A DNA stretch of 64,000 nucleotides, taken from assembly GCF_028453695.1 (NCBI RefSeq), contig NC_135777.1, positions 21,228,796 to 21,292,795 of the forward strand, given 5' to 3'. Under the pieces are notes generated by a model. That model was given only the letters and a program-made list of their open reading frames with translations. It was not told where the DNA came from and did not search any database. Position 1 is the stretch's first letter; every line of letters begins with the position of its first letter. The DNA is from Augochlora pura (Eukaryota; Arthropoda; Insecta; Hymenoptera; Halictidae). Positions 29,200 to 41,547 of this stretch are shown piece after piece. A program made the position numbers and the translations under genes.

Positions 29200-31136
29200 A
29201 CGGAACCCGAAGCTCTCCCGTTTCTCATCTTGTTCTACCTCTTGCTCCGCCGCGGCCACTCTTGGGCCAACTCTCCTCTAACACCCGCGGACTTGCTTTG
29301 ACCGTAATAACGCGTTCCAGCGCTTGGCGCGGGTTACGTAAAGCTTGATATAACAGTCGGATAAATAAGCGGCCGGCATTAATGCTACGCCATTGCAAAA
29401 GTACCCGGGGTATTTCGTTTCGTTTGGTTTCGCAACGGACGACAAACGCCGGGGAAGCGACGAGTGCTCGCGCCGTGCCCCGAAAAATGCCGGGCAATTT
29501 GGTTGGGAACGGCGAGATTGCGTTCTCGGGGATACGATGTTGCGGGGGCTCTGGCAGAGTGCAGTTTTAAGCATTATGGAGATTCGGCCGCGGTTTGTTT
29601 TCGCCCCGAGATACACGGGCCCCCCCTCCCTCCCTCCCTCCCCATCCCCATCCCCTTCCCCGGCACGGCAGAGACTTACGACCGCGCGAAAAATATCATT
29701 CGCCGTAGCTTCCTGCCGTTTTTCAACGTTTTATATTCTGTTAGAGTGGTCGTGAATGAACGCGGAAAATGTGAACGCGCGCGACGCCGTACCGCGGGCA
29801 ACCACGTTCAACTACCACCGATGCAGGAGAGAAAAGGCGCGGCCGGCGGGAACCGCCTTTGTTCAGATTTAAAGGATGCGCTTGTTTCGGCGGTAGACAG
29901 CGGATCTTTATGCATTTATGGGATGCGCGGGCTCGTGGAATGCCGTAAAAGGCAAATTGAGCTATCTCGTGATAGCCGGGCGAACTTTCCTCACCTTCTC
30001 GGGTCTTTCTTAAAATAATTCGCGAAAACCGAGAATTCGCAGAAACATCTGCGATCTGGTAATCGCAATGCTTCTTATCGTATATTTTTATTTTGATCCT
30101 ATTTTTAGTCGCTTCCGCTTTAAAAAATTGAAAACAGTCAACTATATCTCTGCGTAATATATGTAAAAGGGTCGTAACACCTAAATAGTCCAATAACGTT
30201 TTCAATTTTGAGCACAGCACTCCCGTATCGAGAGCTCCGTCGCTAATCGTTATAGAAGATACACGGGGGGCAGATTTCTCTTGACCCCGAGGAAAAATAC
30301 CGTCCATCGTTTTAATCGTGGTTTCTGCTCTGTAAAAAGTACGTCGTCGAGGCGAATGAATAATATTTTTGTTGTTCGCGATGCACGCGATCCGAGAGAC
30401 AGAAACGTTGGTATTTTTCTCGTGGGAGCCGCCTCGACCGGTCCCTTCTCTCATCCTTTCGTTAAATGTTCATTCCCGGTGGAGCTGAATAAGAAAGCGA
30501 AAGAGCAAGGGGAGGGGGAAGAGAGGTGAAAGAACAAAAGTGAGAGACAGAGTAATGGAGTGAGAGAGAGAGAGAGAGGGAGGGAGTAAGAGAAGGGTCG
30601 TCACGAAAGAGAGCAACGCAGCCGTATATTGGCGCGATAAATCAGCAGCTGAAACGCGTTCATGGCGACCAATTAGCGTTGGATGGTAAGATCGGCGGGT
30701 CAGGGCGCATGTAATAATGACGAATCAGTTCGGAGAGCCGGTCCGCTGGCATAGCTGGTTCTGTGCCTCTTATTAATAAATTCGCTTCCCATGCGACGTC
30801 CTATGAATCATTCGATAGGCGACCGGGGAGATTCTATTAGACTGATTGGCTTATGGCTCGGGCGCGAGGCTAAACTCTGTGCCGATTCGGGTCTCGGGTG
30901 CCCCGGTGATCGACGAATATGGTACCATTTTGGTACCAGTGATCTAAGCACTCCGCCTGGGAACGTCCTCCATCCTTTTATAACAACGCGTAGGAAAACA
31001 ATTAATGTTTACTTCGTCGGGAAAGAACGAAACGCGCCGCGTAGAGAGCATCGGCAAAAGAACGCGTTTTCATGAACCAATAAAGGCTCGATGAAATAAA
31101 CATCGTCCCGGCTTCTACCCCTTCTCCTCATCCCCT

Positions 31137-31310
31137 CTCTCTTTCTCTCTCTCCCTTCCTTCCACCCTCTTTCTATCTCTATCTATCTATAAATCTATTT
31201 CTCTATCTATTTATATATCTATTTCTCTATCTATTTATCTATCTATCAATCTATTTATCTATCTCTCTGGTTCTCCCTCTGGCTGGCTCTCTCCCTCCGA
31301 AAATAACGTG
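31137..31310. repeat. Compound CT / (TCTA)n microsatellite
   Basis: A CT-rich tract grades into about 100 bases of (TCTA)n and TTTA variants (about 31170-31265), then back to CT-rich DNA. Confidence 0.88.
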
Positions 31311-31595
31311 CCTTGCGTTTACATTGAAAATCGTCGGTACGATGAATGTAACTTATAATTGAATTGCCGTGTCGGGCCCGGTTCGTTCGTCGTGAATAAA
31401 CGTTAATTAGCCGACGAAGAACGTTTAATTAATTTCGAAACCCGTTAAATAGATCCGACTCAGTGACCGACGTCACGACGCCGTCTCATCCCCCTCGCTG
31501 ACCCAGTTCGAAACTTTAGCGCCGTTAATTCTGAAAACATCGAGCAGAGACGGGGAATCCACAGGTCGTCTTTCCGGTAGAAAATTCGAAAAACT

Positions 31596-31600
<5 letters not shown>

Positions 31601-31637
<37 letters not shown>
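31601..31637. repeat. (AG)18 microsatellite
   Basis: Pure AG run of 37 bases. An imperfect CT tract follows at about 31769-31803, so GAGAG motifs occur on both strands within 200 bp. Confidence 0.95.
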
Positions 31638-31639
<2 letters not shown>

Positions 31640-31769
31640 CCACCTTGCGTGAAATCGTACCCTAACCGTAACAAGGATTAACCTCCCCTAATTCACGGAG
31701 TCGACTCCTTAACTAGGGGCGTATGAAGCACCGTAACCAAAAGTTAACATTGTTTCGCCGCGTCGAGCC

Positions 31770-31802
<33 letters not shown>

Positions 31803-32701
31803 TGGGAAAACGGCAAGTGATCAGCGACGACGGGGCAAGGGTGAGCGTGTTTTTAACCGCCGCTGACACGATACTTTATGCATATTCGTCACGGGCTGAA
31901 TAATTGATAAATCGTCGCACCGCCGGGAGGTAAATCGGTCCCCGTATTATCTCGCGATGTACGCAAACGTACACGGCCGCCGCGTCCATTACGGTGCTTG
32001 CACGCGGAACGATTCGTAGCACGCCGCCGATAATGATGTCACGAAGAATCGAACGGTTAAAAGGCATTAATATATACGCGTGTAGCCGGGCGTCTTATCT
32101 CGCGCGAACGGCTCCGCAAGCCGTTTCAATTTGTTTGATCGAGTATTAGTTATCGCCGGAGATAGGAGTGTATCTCTCGGCTGTCTCAATTAATCGTAGA
32201 AGCACTCCGCTCCGTTGTTTGCTTTCTTCTACTTTCAATTTGATTGTTAATCGTTTAAGTGTATCGTTTCAATTTTTACAACGTACGCTCTCGTGTTTAA
32301 CGACTTTTTAAGCTGTGACAAGTGTACTCGATGACAAAGGGGTACGCGCTTTTGTTGTAAAATAAAAAGTCAATTGTAATAAACCGAGAGAAATTTTCTA
32401 GTTAGTTTTCATAAGTGTTCTGAAACGTGTTAAAAATTACAGATATTTTGTTTGCTTTTTCCTAAATTCTACTGTAAGATCAAATACAAAATTGCTACTA
32501 AGAAAGGCATTATTTTATAACAAGTGTTCTCGATATAAACAACGAAAGGAATATTTAAAGTTTCGAAATGAGGTTATCGTCGAAGTTATTAGAAATTGTT
32601 AATTCGATTCTTAACGGTAAAAAAAATCAATAACATTTATATTGTTTTTTTACTTTTTCTCCACCTTCTTAATTGATCATATTCAAACATCCTCAAGTTA
32701 G

Positions 32702-32786
32702 CATGCTGGCGCCATACGCCGTAGGGTGCAAGAACCTGCTTGAGACTCTGCTGGTAATATCACAGACGATATTACCGACGGCCTAA
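32702..32786 (+). other. GC-rich island: possible terminal exon or small ORF
   Basis: An about 85-bp GC-rich island sits alone in AT-rich DNA. It is preceded by a pyrimidine-rich stretch ending in ag (32700-32701), as at a 3' splice site. An ATG at 32703 opens 27 codons to TAA at 32784-32786 (start MLAPYAVGCKNLL). The minus strand is also open across the island. A perfect 9-bp stem, 32753-32761 with 32768-32776 around a 6-base loop, lies inside. It could be a last coding exon of a gene reaching it from the left, a small ORF, or a structured RNA. I do not recognise the peptide. Confidence 0.3.
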
Positions 32787-32789
32787 CGT

Positions 32790-35700
32790 TTGACATATTT
32801 TTCCCATCTAGTACATGCACCACAAATGGACAATTCTAATTAGCTAATATAATGGCGGGAAAATGCGCGTCAAAATGAACGTTATTGAAAATCAAAAGAA
32901 TATTTACCACTTTTCTTGCATTTACTTCTTCCGCGGTTAAATTGATTAATATACGATCTAAGTTTCATTAATCTATAATTAATAATTAGCTCTTTTGAAG
33001 TGAACCTTTGAAACTATGTTGTCCTACCTTCAGTTAGGGTTCCATTAATACTGTTCTTTTATCACCAATTCTATCAATTTGGTAACTAATAAACAGCAAT
33101 CGATGAATTGCACGTTTTTTTTATAAATAACCCTTTGAATTCCTACGGGAACAGTTTCCAAAAAAAAAATCGATTCGAACGACGTGGATGAAATGAGCGA
33201 AGATCAACGGTAATGTTCCGAAGTATAATTTTATTCGTATGCGAACAAAAATGATCCATTGAGATATGTCGCCGGCATCATTTAAAGTACAACATACACG
33301 CACGTTTACATAATTTCATTGCCGTCCATTACATGATATAAAAATTGTTGTTACATCGTTTTTTTTGTTTTTTTTTTTTTGCGGTAAATAGGTATCGGAG
33401 TTTTACATACCACCCTTTAAATCACGAAGCAAGCGCGTCCCATATATATACAAAATATTTCTCGAGTTAAATTGTTTAAGATCTGTTTACGATGCTAGGA
33501 TATAAGTCGAGGAGATATGAATATGAAAACTTCAAGTGAGATAGTCGACGACTTGAAATTTTATCATTCAATCGCTACCGGCAGCGAGTATAGTTGCCCG
33601 ATAATTAGGGATTCGCAGGTTTCCCCCTGTGTATTGCACCGGCGCGCGGCTTGTGCAACCAACGGTCGTACATTGTAAAAACGTCGTGACGGTGCCATTT
33701 CATTCGCCGTCAGACCACACCGGTAGATATATAGTTTTACATCATCGTGTCGATGCGCACGTTTTACCGAAAATAAATACTGGGTTCGATTCTTTACAAA
33801 ATATATATTACAATTATTGCACTTAAGGTAAATATACACACGATAAAACGCGTAAAAAATATACAATGAATTCCCCCTAACGAGAGGCACTAACGACAAG
33901 GAACACAGAAGTGTCACATACATTGATTATGCACAACTGCTCGGTCCATACACTTAGTATGCTCTCATCATTTCCGCTGAGAAAAAGGGTGTTCGGTTCG
34001 TCGTTTACTTATTACACGTAAAGCGCATTTCAATCTCAATCGCTGCTAAATAATCAAACCGGAACGGCGTTAAGATATACGTGTTGGAATAACGAACAAT
34101 GATACTCTACAAACGGGCATCGGCAACAAGTGCTCTTTGCCCTCGGTGCAGCGACCTACCGCCGAGCTTTCTGGGTCACAAAAACGGTAAAACACACCAA
34201 CAATCGAAGAACGTCGTTCTTCGTGCTCGTCTTTGCGCGGAACCCTTCGGAAACGATACGTAAAACGAATAAAAATAATATCAAAAATTTCAATTTTCTC
34301 TATCATCCAAATATGTACTCGACTGTAACAGTATTTGATACCAGTTATGCTACAAACGTTCTAATTGAATAGAACAAAAGCTATATATGATTTCAGTCAG
34401 GAAACATTTCTTTTTACCGCTTTTAGAACCCGACCGCTCTACAATGTGATGTCAGAAAACGAAGAGAGAGAGAGAGACTCTCGGTTTTGCTACGGATAGC
34501 GTTTCTCTTCCCCGTCCCGCGCCTACTCTATCATTTACTCGAAATCATTAGGTTTACTATGAATGTATCCGGCGCTACACCCGGAATGTATCGATACCTC
34601 GACTAACGTTCACGTAATATCGAATAGAGAATACGTACACGGTAAAACGAATTCAACGTTTATTTATTTTTTTTTTTTAAATCGTATTTAATACTGATCG
34701 ATCGTGTCTAAACCGAACACGTTTAAAAGACTCGATGATTTGTTTTTCTTTTTAAGTAAGATTGATAGACAGAGCGAGAGGAAGAGTATGGGGTTCGAAT
34801 CGATGCGACGCTGATTCGGAATCATATAAATAGCGATTCCCCACTTTCTTGTTCACTTTCGATCCGGTAAAGACGTATCGAAAATATAATAATACGCGAC
34901 GCGCCGAAGATATGGTAAAGGTTCCCCTCCATTTACACAGCAACCGTGGATACGCCATCGAGTATCTCTCGGTAATTATTACGCAGCAAACCCACAACAG
35001 CACAAACACATTTACACACAGGAACGCGCGCACGCTGTACGATTCGTGTTCGTACAATCGATCGTCCCTACGATTACAACGAGATTGTTAAAAAGACTAT
35101 TAAATTAGTAAGGCGAGAAACTCACGAGATTCTACGGAAAATACGATCTTCGCAACTTGGTCGAAAAAACTATCGCTGTGATCGAGACTTAAACGTCGTA
35201 CAAACAAATGTACGAAGAAAGAGAAAAAAACGCGTTCGAACAATTTATTCGGCCCCTGCTAAACACAACCACTTTATCGGTTGGCACATTGTCGACCAAT
35301 AGACTGCGAATTTATTCTTGAGAATGATAGTTCTCTTCGTCGATCGCGACAAACACTAGGATAGGAATTACTTTCGTTAATTATTTTAGCGAGTTCCGCG
35401 TGCACTTTTCCTTAAGTTTCATCTACTCGTTTTTTTTCTCACGAATATATAAAATACGCAGTCTATCGATGAATTATTTCGTATAAATAGGAATCATGCT
35501 TTCTGCTAATTGAAAGTGGAATTAATATTACAAATTTTCAATTATTACAGTTCCATCGATTTACACATAAAATATATACGAGTTAACGTAACGCAATGAT
35601 AAACGTTCAAACATATCGTTCATTTTTATTTGACTACCTGCCGATTCGGTGTGTGTATATATGTGTATGCGCTTCTATATACAGTTGCATCGATTATCGT

Positions 35701-38144
35701 AGACACTTATCAATTGTTCTCTAATTAGTCCGAATAGTGGATGGAATGAGAGTATTGTCAATTAAAAATTAGGATATCTCGGATCTACGCGAGACACCGA
35801 GTTTACGTTCAAGTTTTCCACTATTCTTTTTTTCAAAAAGGATCATCTACGGCGTAAACGTGCCCTTTTTCGTTTATCGCCTACTCTCCGAAGAATCAGC
35901 GAAAATAAAAAAGAAAGAATGAAATATTTACACGTCTTCTTACACGTAATTGATTTATCAATATTCTTGCGAGAGGTTTATTTGGGAATATATCTGTGTA
36001 TAGTTTTTCTTTAGAGATGGTTATTTTATATAGTTCGTAAGATCCGAAGCGTCAAGCCATGCTATAAGCAAAGTTATTGCGATGTGCTTGTATTGAAATA
36101 TACCCATACACTGAAATTCAAAAATTCATTTAGTGTACTAGCATGTTATATATATAAAATGTGCTTAAGATTCTATCGTGTCTTGTTAAGAATTTCGAAA
36201 CGAAACGCGTTAAAAACGACAATCGACAAACGATAACCGTAACGTTAAAAAAAAAGAAAACCACTAAGGAACAAGCACATACAATAAACTTTCAATAGCT
36301 AGATTGTAGGAAAATATGTTTTCGAAGTTTGTCTATAATAAAGCACAATGATCGGAAAGATTGTAAAGTCTTAGGGTATGGAATACATTCTATGCTCGTT
36401 AGAAAGGCCACTTAAAAGACAGGATTTAGGCTTTTTCATATGTACAACCGAGTGTGCGTAAATCATTATTGATAAATAGAATGCAATATTCATATCTCGT
36501 ACGTGATGAATGAAGGAAAGATCGCATATGTTTGTTGTTCATTTCTTTTCTATGCAGTGAAACGTGTATGATCCGTATTTCTTTTCGTCTATATACGAAT
36601 GAACGAAGAATAATTCGTATCAGTGGCTGAACAGATCGAGAACAATGTTTATTTAACAGACGAAACGCGTATCGTTGGATATTTAGTTTCTTAATTAGTG
36701 TTTATGATGTCACACACATAGGCAGACGAAGTCTTGATATAATCTTAGATAATTTGCATATAATTTCAAGAGATTCTTTAGTCTGTTATATATATATATA
36801 ATTTGTATTATTCAAAATTAATTTTGTCCCTTAGCTATTTGTAGTTTACTTTTTACCATTAAAGTCGAAATACAGTAAGGACTAATCTCTTTCGCTTTAT
36901 ATCAAGTTATAAGGACTTGTTTTATATTCAGTACCATTAAAGCTTAGGAAGTGTACGGTGATAATGTTATACATTAAATAATGTATATTTTTTTTCTTCA
37001 CTGATCTCTTTCATGTAAAATTTATCATTATCCATTCGAGATTATACACGTCATGGCATGGTAAATTTTACTATCTGCATTATGTTTATGGGTGTCTGCC
37101 GTTTTTTTAAATACGTATCGTAGGTACTGCAATTAACGTATTTCCGCTTATTCCGGATGATGTATACATGTATTGCTACATTTGCCCTAAAGACGACAAA
37201 TGCGGCAGATCTGAGCATATACTTTGAGTATTCTTCAAAATATTTCACATTTCCACAATGGTCGAATGGTACGTACCAAAGACAGTTTAAATTACTTTAA
37301 AGTTAATGTGCAATGTTCACTATGTTATACTTATATACACATGCCAGTGGTTCTTAAATCTATGCAGTAAATGTTGAAAATATTTTATTTCAGGAACAAA
37401 GAAAATCTTTTATAAAGAAAATATAATTTCTTTCTTAGATTTGGCGGAACGAAATTAATTTTAAAATAAAAAATTCATTTATATCAAACAGTAAATAAAA
37501 ATATCGATAATAATAATAATAATTTTGCTTTATTTCGAATTTCGTACGAATAGTTTAGAAATTATATATCCTAATTTTTTTTTAGTTGAAAATAGAGTAT
37601 ATTTATATATATATGTATATCAAATTTATGTCAGATACTGTATTTCAACACGTTATTTTAAACTTCTCTCGTTCAGTAGCAGAATATCTTTGCATTCCTC
37701 ATCTATTACACAATTTAACTTATTGAAACATATTCTTTTTACAGATTTGTGGGAAGCTCTTGCCTTTATATATCTTAAATGTATTAAACAGATATCACAT
37801 CTCTCAGCATATTAATTTCACGTACAATAAAATCTAACAAAATAATAAACGCTATATAAATTCAATCAACTAAAAATAAAACTTGATGCTACTCTTTCAT
37901 AAATTTTCATTAGTAAAAGACTTTCAACATTCGTATGTAGTAACTCAAAGATCATTATTTAATAATTGTGTTTTAAAATTAAAGCGGTCTCATGGAAAAT
38001 TTACTTTGTTAAAACCTATATAAATAATAATCACATGTTCGGCACAAAAATATTTTTTGTTGTTTACAATAATAAAAATAGTATTTGAGATTCATTCTTT
38101 TAGATCTGGCTACTTTTATACACTCTTTATCGTAATCCAAAAAA
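32790..38144. other. AT-rich non-coding stretch, 3' UTR-like
   Basis: Over 5 kb without a credible coding exon. It is AT-rich, with poly-T tracts (about 33361-33381, 34663-34677) and TGTATATA strings (for example near 35655) like those common in insect 3' UTRs. AATAAA-type signals occur on both strands. The right end must include the 3' UTR of the minus-strand TBC gene. The left part could be the 3' UTR of a plus-strand gene ending at the island at 32.7 kb; neither boundary can be fixed. Confidence 0.4.
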
Positions 38145-40010
38145 TCACAACGAAGAAAATTGAACTAACATTTGCTGGAACGTTGTTGTTCCAACAGTAG
38201 TAGACATTTGACTAATACTGTTAAATAAAGCTTCCGCCTGTAGATTTTCTGGCAACCTAATAAGAAATTGTGCTCCATGTACAAAATCCATTTTCAATAA
38301 TTCTTCCTGATATAAATGTAATACGCCAAGTGCTGTTCTAAAAAGGAACTCATCTCCATCTCTGAGAAAAACATCCCAGATCCTACATGCAACATCCAGA
38401 GGCATTGCTTTGGCATATATAGTATACAACCAATCTAACAAATATAAATCTGGGCTCAGACCAGCTTCTGTAAAATGAGAAAAGACTTTTGGCAGCTTAT
38501 GTGCGAGTGCACTAGAATATACTTTGTAGTAAATCTCCATTCGTTTTTGGTCTACTGTAAAAGCGGCCCTGTGACAAGGATGATTCAATAAATTAGCAAA
38601 GCAAATGAAGGCATCTGGAGGTTCCATGTTTAATGATAATATAGCACCCACAAAACTCATACCTTGTACGTAACCTACATCGGGTCTATAAACAGCGTAC
38701 GCTGCCAAAATACCTTGTAGACTATTAGATAATGGTCCACCTTCTTGAAAGACACATAAGGTAGGGAAGGTACGTGATACATCTAATTTGATTGCGGCTA
38801 GTGTGTCACTTACAGGACTTGTCATTGCTCTGTCAAAACATATATTGTAAAGATGCGTTGTTATATTTAAATTATTCGGAATCGCCAACTTCCACACTTT
38901 ACCACGAACGCTGGGTGGGAGACCACGCCACCACAGTTCACGTACTTTTTTTGTGTTTTTAACACTTTCGAATTTAGTAAGGACTTGTACATTCCAAGTG
39001 TTAGAATCTTCCGCTAATCTTTCCTCTTCTTTCAACTGTAGCTCTCGTTGCTGCTTGCGCTCTCTCTCTTCTTTTAATTCTCGTTTTCTTGCTGCTTCTA
39101 AAATTGCACTATATTGTTTACGATGACGTTCTTCTTCGATCGCATTCTTTGCGGGTAAATTTGCAGGTCTGGGCTGTTGAATTAGAGCTAAACTTCCTCC
39201 TACCTTATCCACATTTCTTGACGGGCTACCTGTAGGCGTAGACTGTTGAGAATCTTTATTCTTCCATAAGAAAACATTCTTTGAGAACAATGTATTTAAT
39301 CCCCAACGCTTGGCCTTCTCAATTTTTTCTGGAACGTGTTCATCAGAACTCAAAAAACTACCAGAGGGAGAAACTTCGCTAAGGGAAGACACAGTACTGC
39401 TACAAGAACGTGGTAAACTGTTTCTGGGGCTACTGTTTGCACTACCACTCTCGAATCTAATATATTTATCTTCGTCAGCTTTTGTAATCCCATTTAAGGA
39501 TTCATCTTTTTGGTCACAGGGAAAATTTGAGTATTGAGATTTACAATCCAGCTGTGCGTCATTGGATACGTTTACTTCTTCTAAAGAATATAATTGTTTC
39601 GTAGCTGGGTTGTAAGCCAAGGACATACTCTCCAACGCATGATTTAAACTGGTTCCTGCGACCCCCACAGAAACCACATTCCCAGCATCGTACCATTTGT
39701 TTTCACGAATATGGACGCACAGAGCTTTAGTTTTTACAACAGGCACTGAAGCCACATCACATGCCAATGCTTCGTTGATGTTGACACTGTTGCAGGATAT
39801 AGAATCCCCATTTAACGACACCAGTTGCTGTTTCCCAATTTTTGGAACGATATTGTTAGCAATATAACAATTAGAATCTTTACCGGATACTTTCAGTACC
39901 TGGTAGTTGTTAGATGTATTCCCAAAACGGGATACAATACACGGGGACACATTTTGCGGCGGGACTGGATGACTATTTCCATTCAAATGTTGAGACACAG
40001 GACTCTTCAT
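38145..40010 (-). CDS. TBC1D12/14: TBC1D12/TBC1D14-type Rab GTPase-activating protein
   Basis: A single uninterrupted 621-residue frame. Residues 1-285 are Ser/Asn-rich and probably disordered. Residues about 288-335 are a charged coiled coil (EEERHRKQY... RELQLKEEERL). The TBC domain covers about 355-600, opening with WWRGLPPSVRGKVW at 360. The two catalytic fingers are intact: IxxDxxR with the arginine finger at R413, and YVQ at 447-449. The closest match by eye is the vertebrate TBC1D12/TBC1D14 pair, which act on Rab11-type recycling endosomes and autophagosome formation. Such proteins accelerate GTP hydrolysis by Rabs. An in-frame stop lies 48 bp upstream of the ATG, so the start is well supported. 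The gene faces away from AUP1 and probably shares its promoter region; 5' UTR exons may exist. Confidence 0.93.
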   Translation of the reverse strand: MKSPVSQHLNGNSHPVPPQNVSPCIVSRFGNTSNNYQVLKVSGKDSNCYIANNIVPKIGKQQLVSLNGDSISCNSVNINEALACDVASVPVVKTKALCVHIRENKWYDAGNVVSVGVAGTSLNHALESMSLAYNPATKQLYSLEEVNVSNDAQLDCKSQYSNFPCDQKDESLNGITKADEDKYIRFESGSANSSPRNSLPRSCSSTVSSLSEVSPSGSFLSSDEHVPEKIEKAKRWGLNTLFSKNVFLWKNKDSQQSTPTGSPSRNVDKVGGSLALIQQPRPANLPAKNAIEEERHRKQYSAILEAARKRELKEERERKQQRELQLKEEERLAEDSNTWNVQVLTKFESVKNTKKVRELWWRGLPPSVRGKVWKLAIPNNLNITTHLYNICFDRAMTSPVSDTLAAIKLDVSRTFPTLCVFQEGGPLSNSLQGILAAYAVYRPDVGYVQGMSFVGAILSLNMEPPDAFICFANLLNHPCHRAAFTVDQKRMEIYYKVYSSALAHKLPKVFSHFTEAGLSPDLYLLDWLYTIYAKAMPLDVACRIWDVFLRDGDEFLFRTALGVLHLYQEELLKMDFVHGAQFLIRLPENLQAEALFNSISQMSTTVGTTTFQQMLVQFSSL

Positions 40011-41547
40011 GACTGGTATACCTTTTCTAACCTTATTAATACACGAAATATTGGTTCAATAAGGACACACCAATCGTAGATCACTTGCTCATACGTAATA
40101 AATATAAACTTGTATATAAGCATATTTTCTCATTACTTGTCGATGATGCTATAAATGTGTGTCGTCGATGCTTTTAATTACGTCCGCTACGTGATGAGAC
40201 AACACCCTCATGTGAAGCGTGCTTACTTTTAACATAGTTATTTCATCTCATGAATTTCTGAACTTAAACATAATCTAAATCACCACATTCTCCGAGATTC
40301 TGCCCTTCGATAACTATTTGCGGACTGCACCGATCGTGCTTTTTACTTGAACTGTCTTCTGAGCAAGGAGAAGCGTTCAGCGTTTCGAATCGCAAATTTC
40401 TTCTATTGGATTCATTATGTTAAAAAGCATCCGAGAATAGCATTCCTTTTCCACATGAAACGAACTGTGGTAAATATTGGCATAATAGATTATAACTTCA
40501 TCGATAAATATTTGACATACTGATTCTATATGATGCTATGAGAGAGATTTTACACTGAGTCGAAACTGACAGATGCGTATATGTACATGGTAACATGTTA
40601 AAGATAATGCGTACATATGTATGCAGTTTCTCTTTTCTGTATCAAAAAATGGTAAAAATACTCGGTGATCTTTCAGCAAATATTCTAAGACAATTTAATT
40701 GCTAGTAGAGCATTAAACTGTGAAAAGTAAATATGTAATTTGTCGTCTATGTGGTTACTATAATCTTGATCACTGCGACAATAACGAGATCACGTGACGA
40801 CATGAGTAGTCGTGGTCACTGTGGTCAGTGGCCCCTATTAGGTTGATAACATAACGTTATCTTTTAACATTAACGAATAAACTGATTTAATATTCTTGAA
40901 AATACAATTCTTTTACTAATCCAACATTGTATGTCAAATCCATGCATAAGAAAAAAATAGTGTATGCGCATATTGAATTTCATCTCTAAAATTCATATTT
41001 TTACATTGGATAGAACTAGTTTATTTTACGATAATGTGATTTAAATTTTAAATGGAGGAAGAAACTATTATATACAGTACAAACATTTTTATTCAGTTGC
41101 AAAGATAACTTTTTATTATTTAGATGTTATCTTCTGATTGTTATTGGCTATTCGTTATCTATAGATCATGGGGTATTTTCTACAATTAAATAAAATAAAA
41201 CTGATAATGGTATGTTTAAAACGAAATCGTCATAAATAATGCGCGTAACAATTTATAAGAAAATATAATAAACATTTAGAAGGCTATAAAAGTAACGTAA
41301 TTTTTTACATTGAAAATAGTACTTTACCTTAAAGTAAAAATTCCTAGGACGTCTGTGTCAAAACAGCTGATTGCAGAAATTGATGGAAACGAAAATTCAT
41401 ATTAATTGAAAGCTACTGAAAAGTAGGTTAAAAAAGGTCAAATATCAGTCGTGTCATTGCCGAATCTCAATAAACAGTTGTAATTCTATCATCGAAATAT
41501 AACTGCTAAGTGTGAATTCTTAATATAACAGATGTTTGTTGTAAGAA
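40011..41547. promoter_or_regulatory. Divergent promoter region of TBC1D12/14 and AUP1
   Basis: 1.5 kb of non-coding DNA between two start codons facing outward. It contains a palindromic E-box TCACGTGA at 40790-40797, the core of USF/MiT-type sites. In mammals such a core appears in lysosome/autophagy (CLEAR) genes; any such role here is inference. No TATA box can be assigned. Confidence 0.5.

Larger units (their letters stand above)
20945..32690. other. Non-coding, microsatellite-rich stretch
   Basis: No gene supported. Many simple repeats sit in alternating GC-rich and AT-rich DNA. Opposite-strand open frames overlap extensively, for example at 27488-27940. The longest, 29741-30454 (-), 237 codons, shows no domain or motif. 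TAATTA and AATTAAT strings are frequent within GC-rich blocks, which would suit a regulatory landscape or very large intron; this is inference. Confidence 0.5.

Noticed and set aside
29741..30454. 237-codon open frame on the minus strand
   Set aside because: No motif or recognisable similarity, overlapping frames on the plus strand, inside a repeat-rich non-coding region. Kept as unlikely rather than impossible.
32753..32776. Hairpin as a microRNA precursor (contains tatcacag, like the miR-2 seed)
   Set aside because: The stem is only 9 bp with weak pairing outside it, and the seed-like string overlaps the loop, so it does not fit a pre-miRNA.
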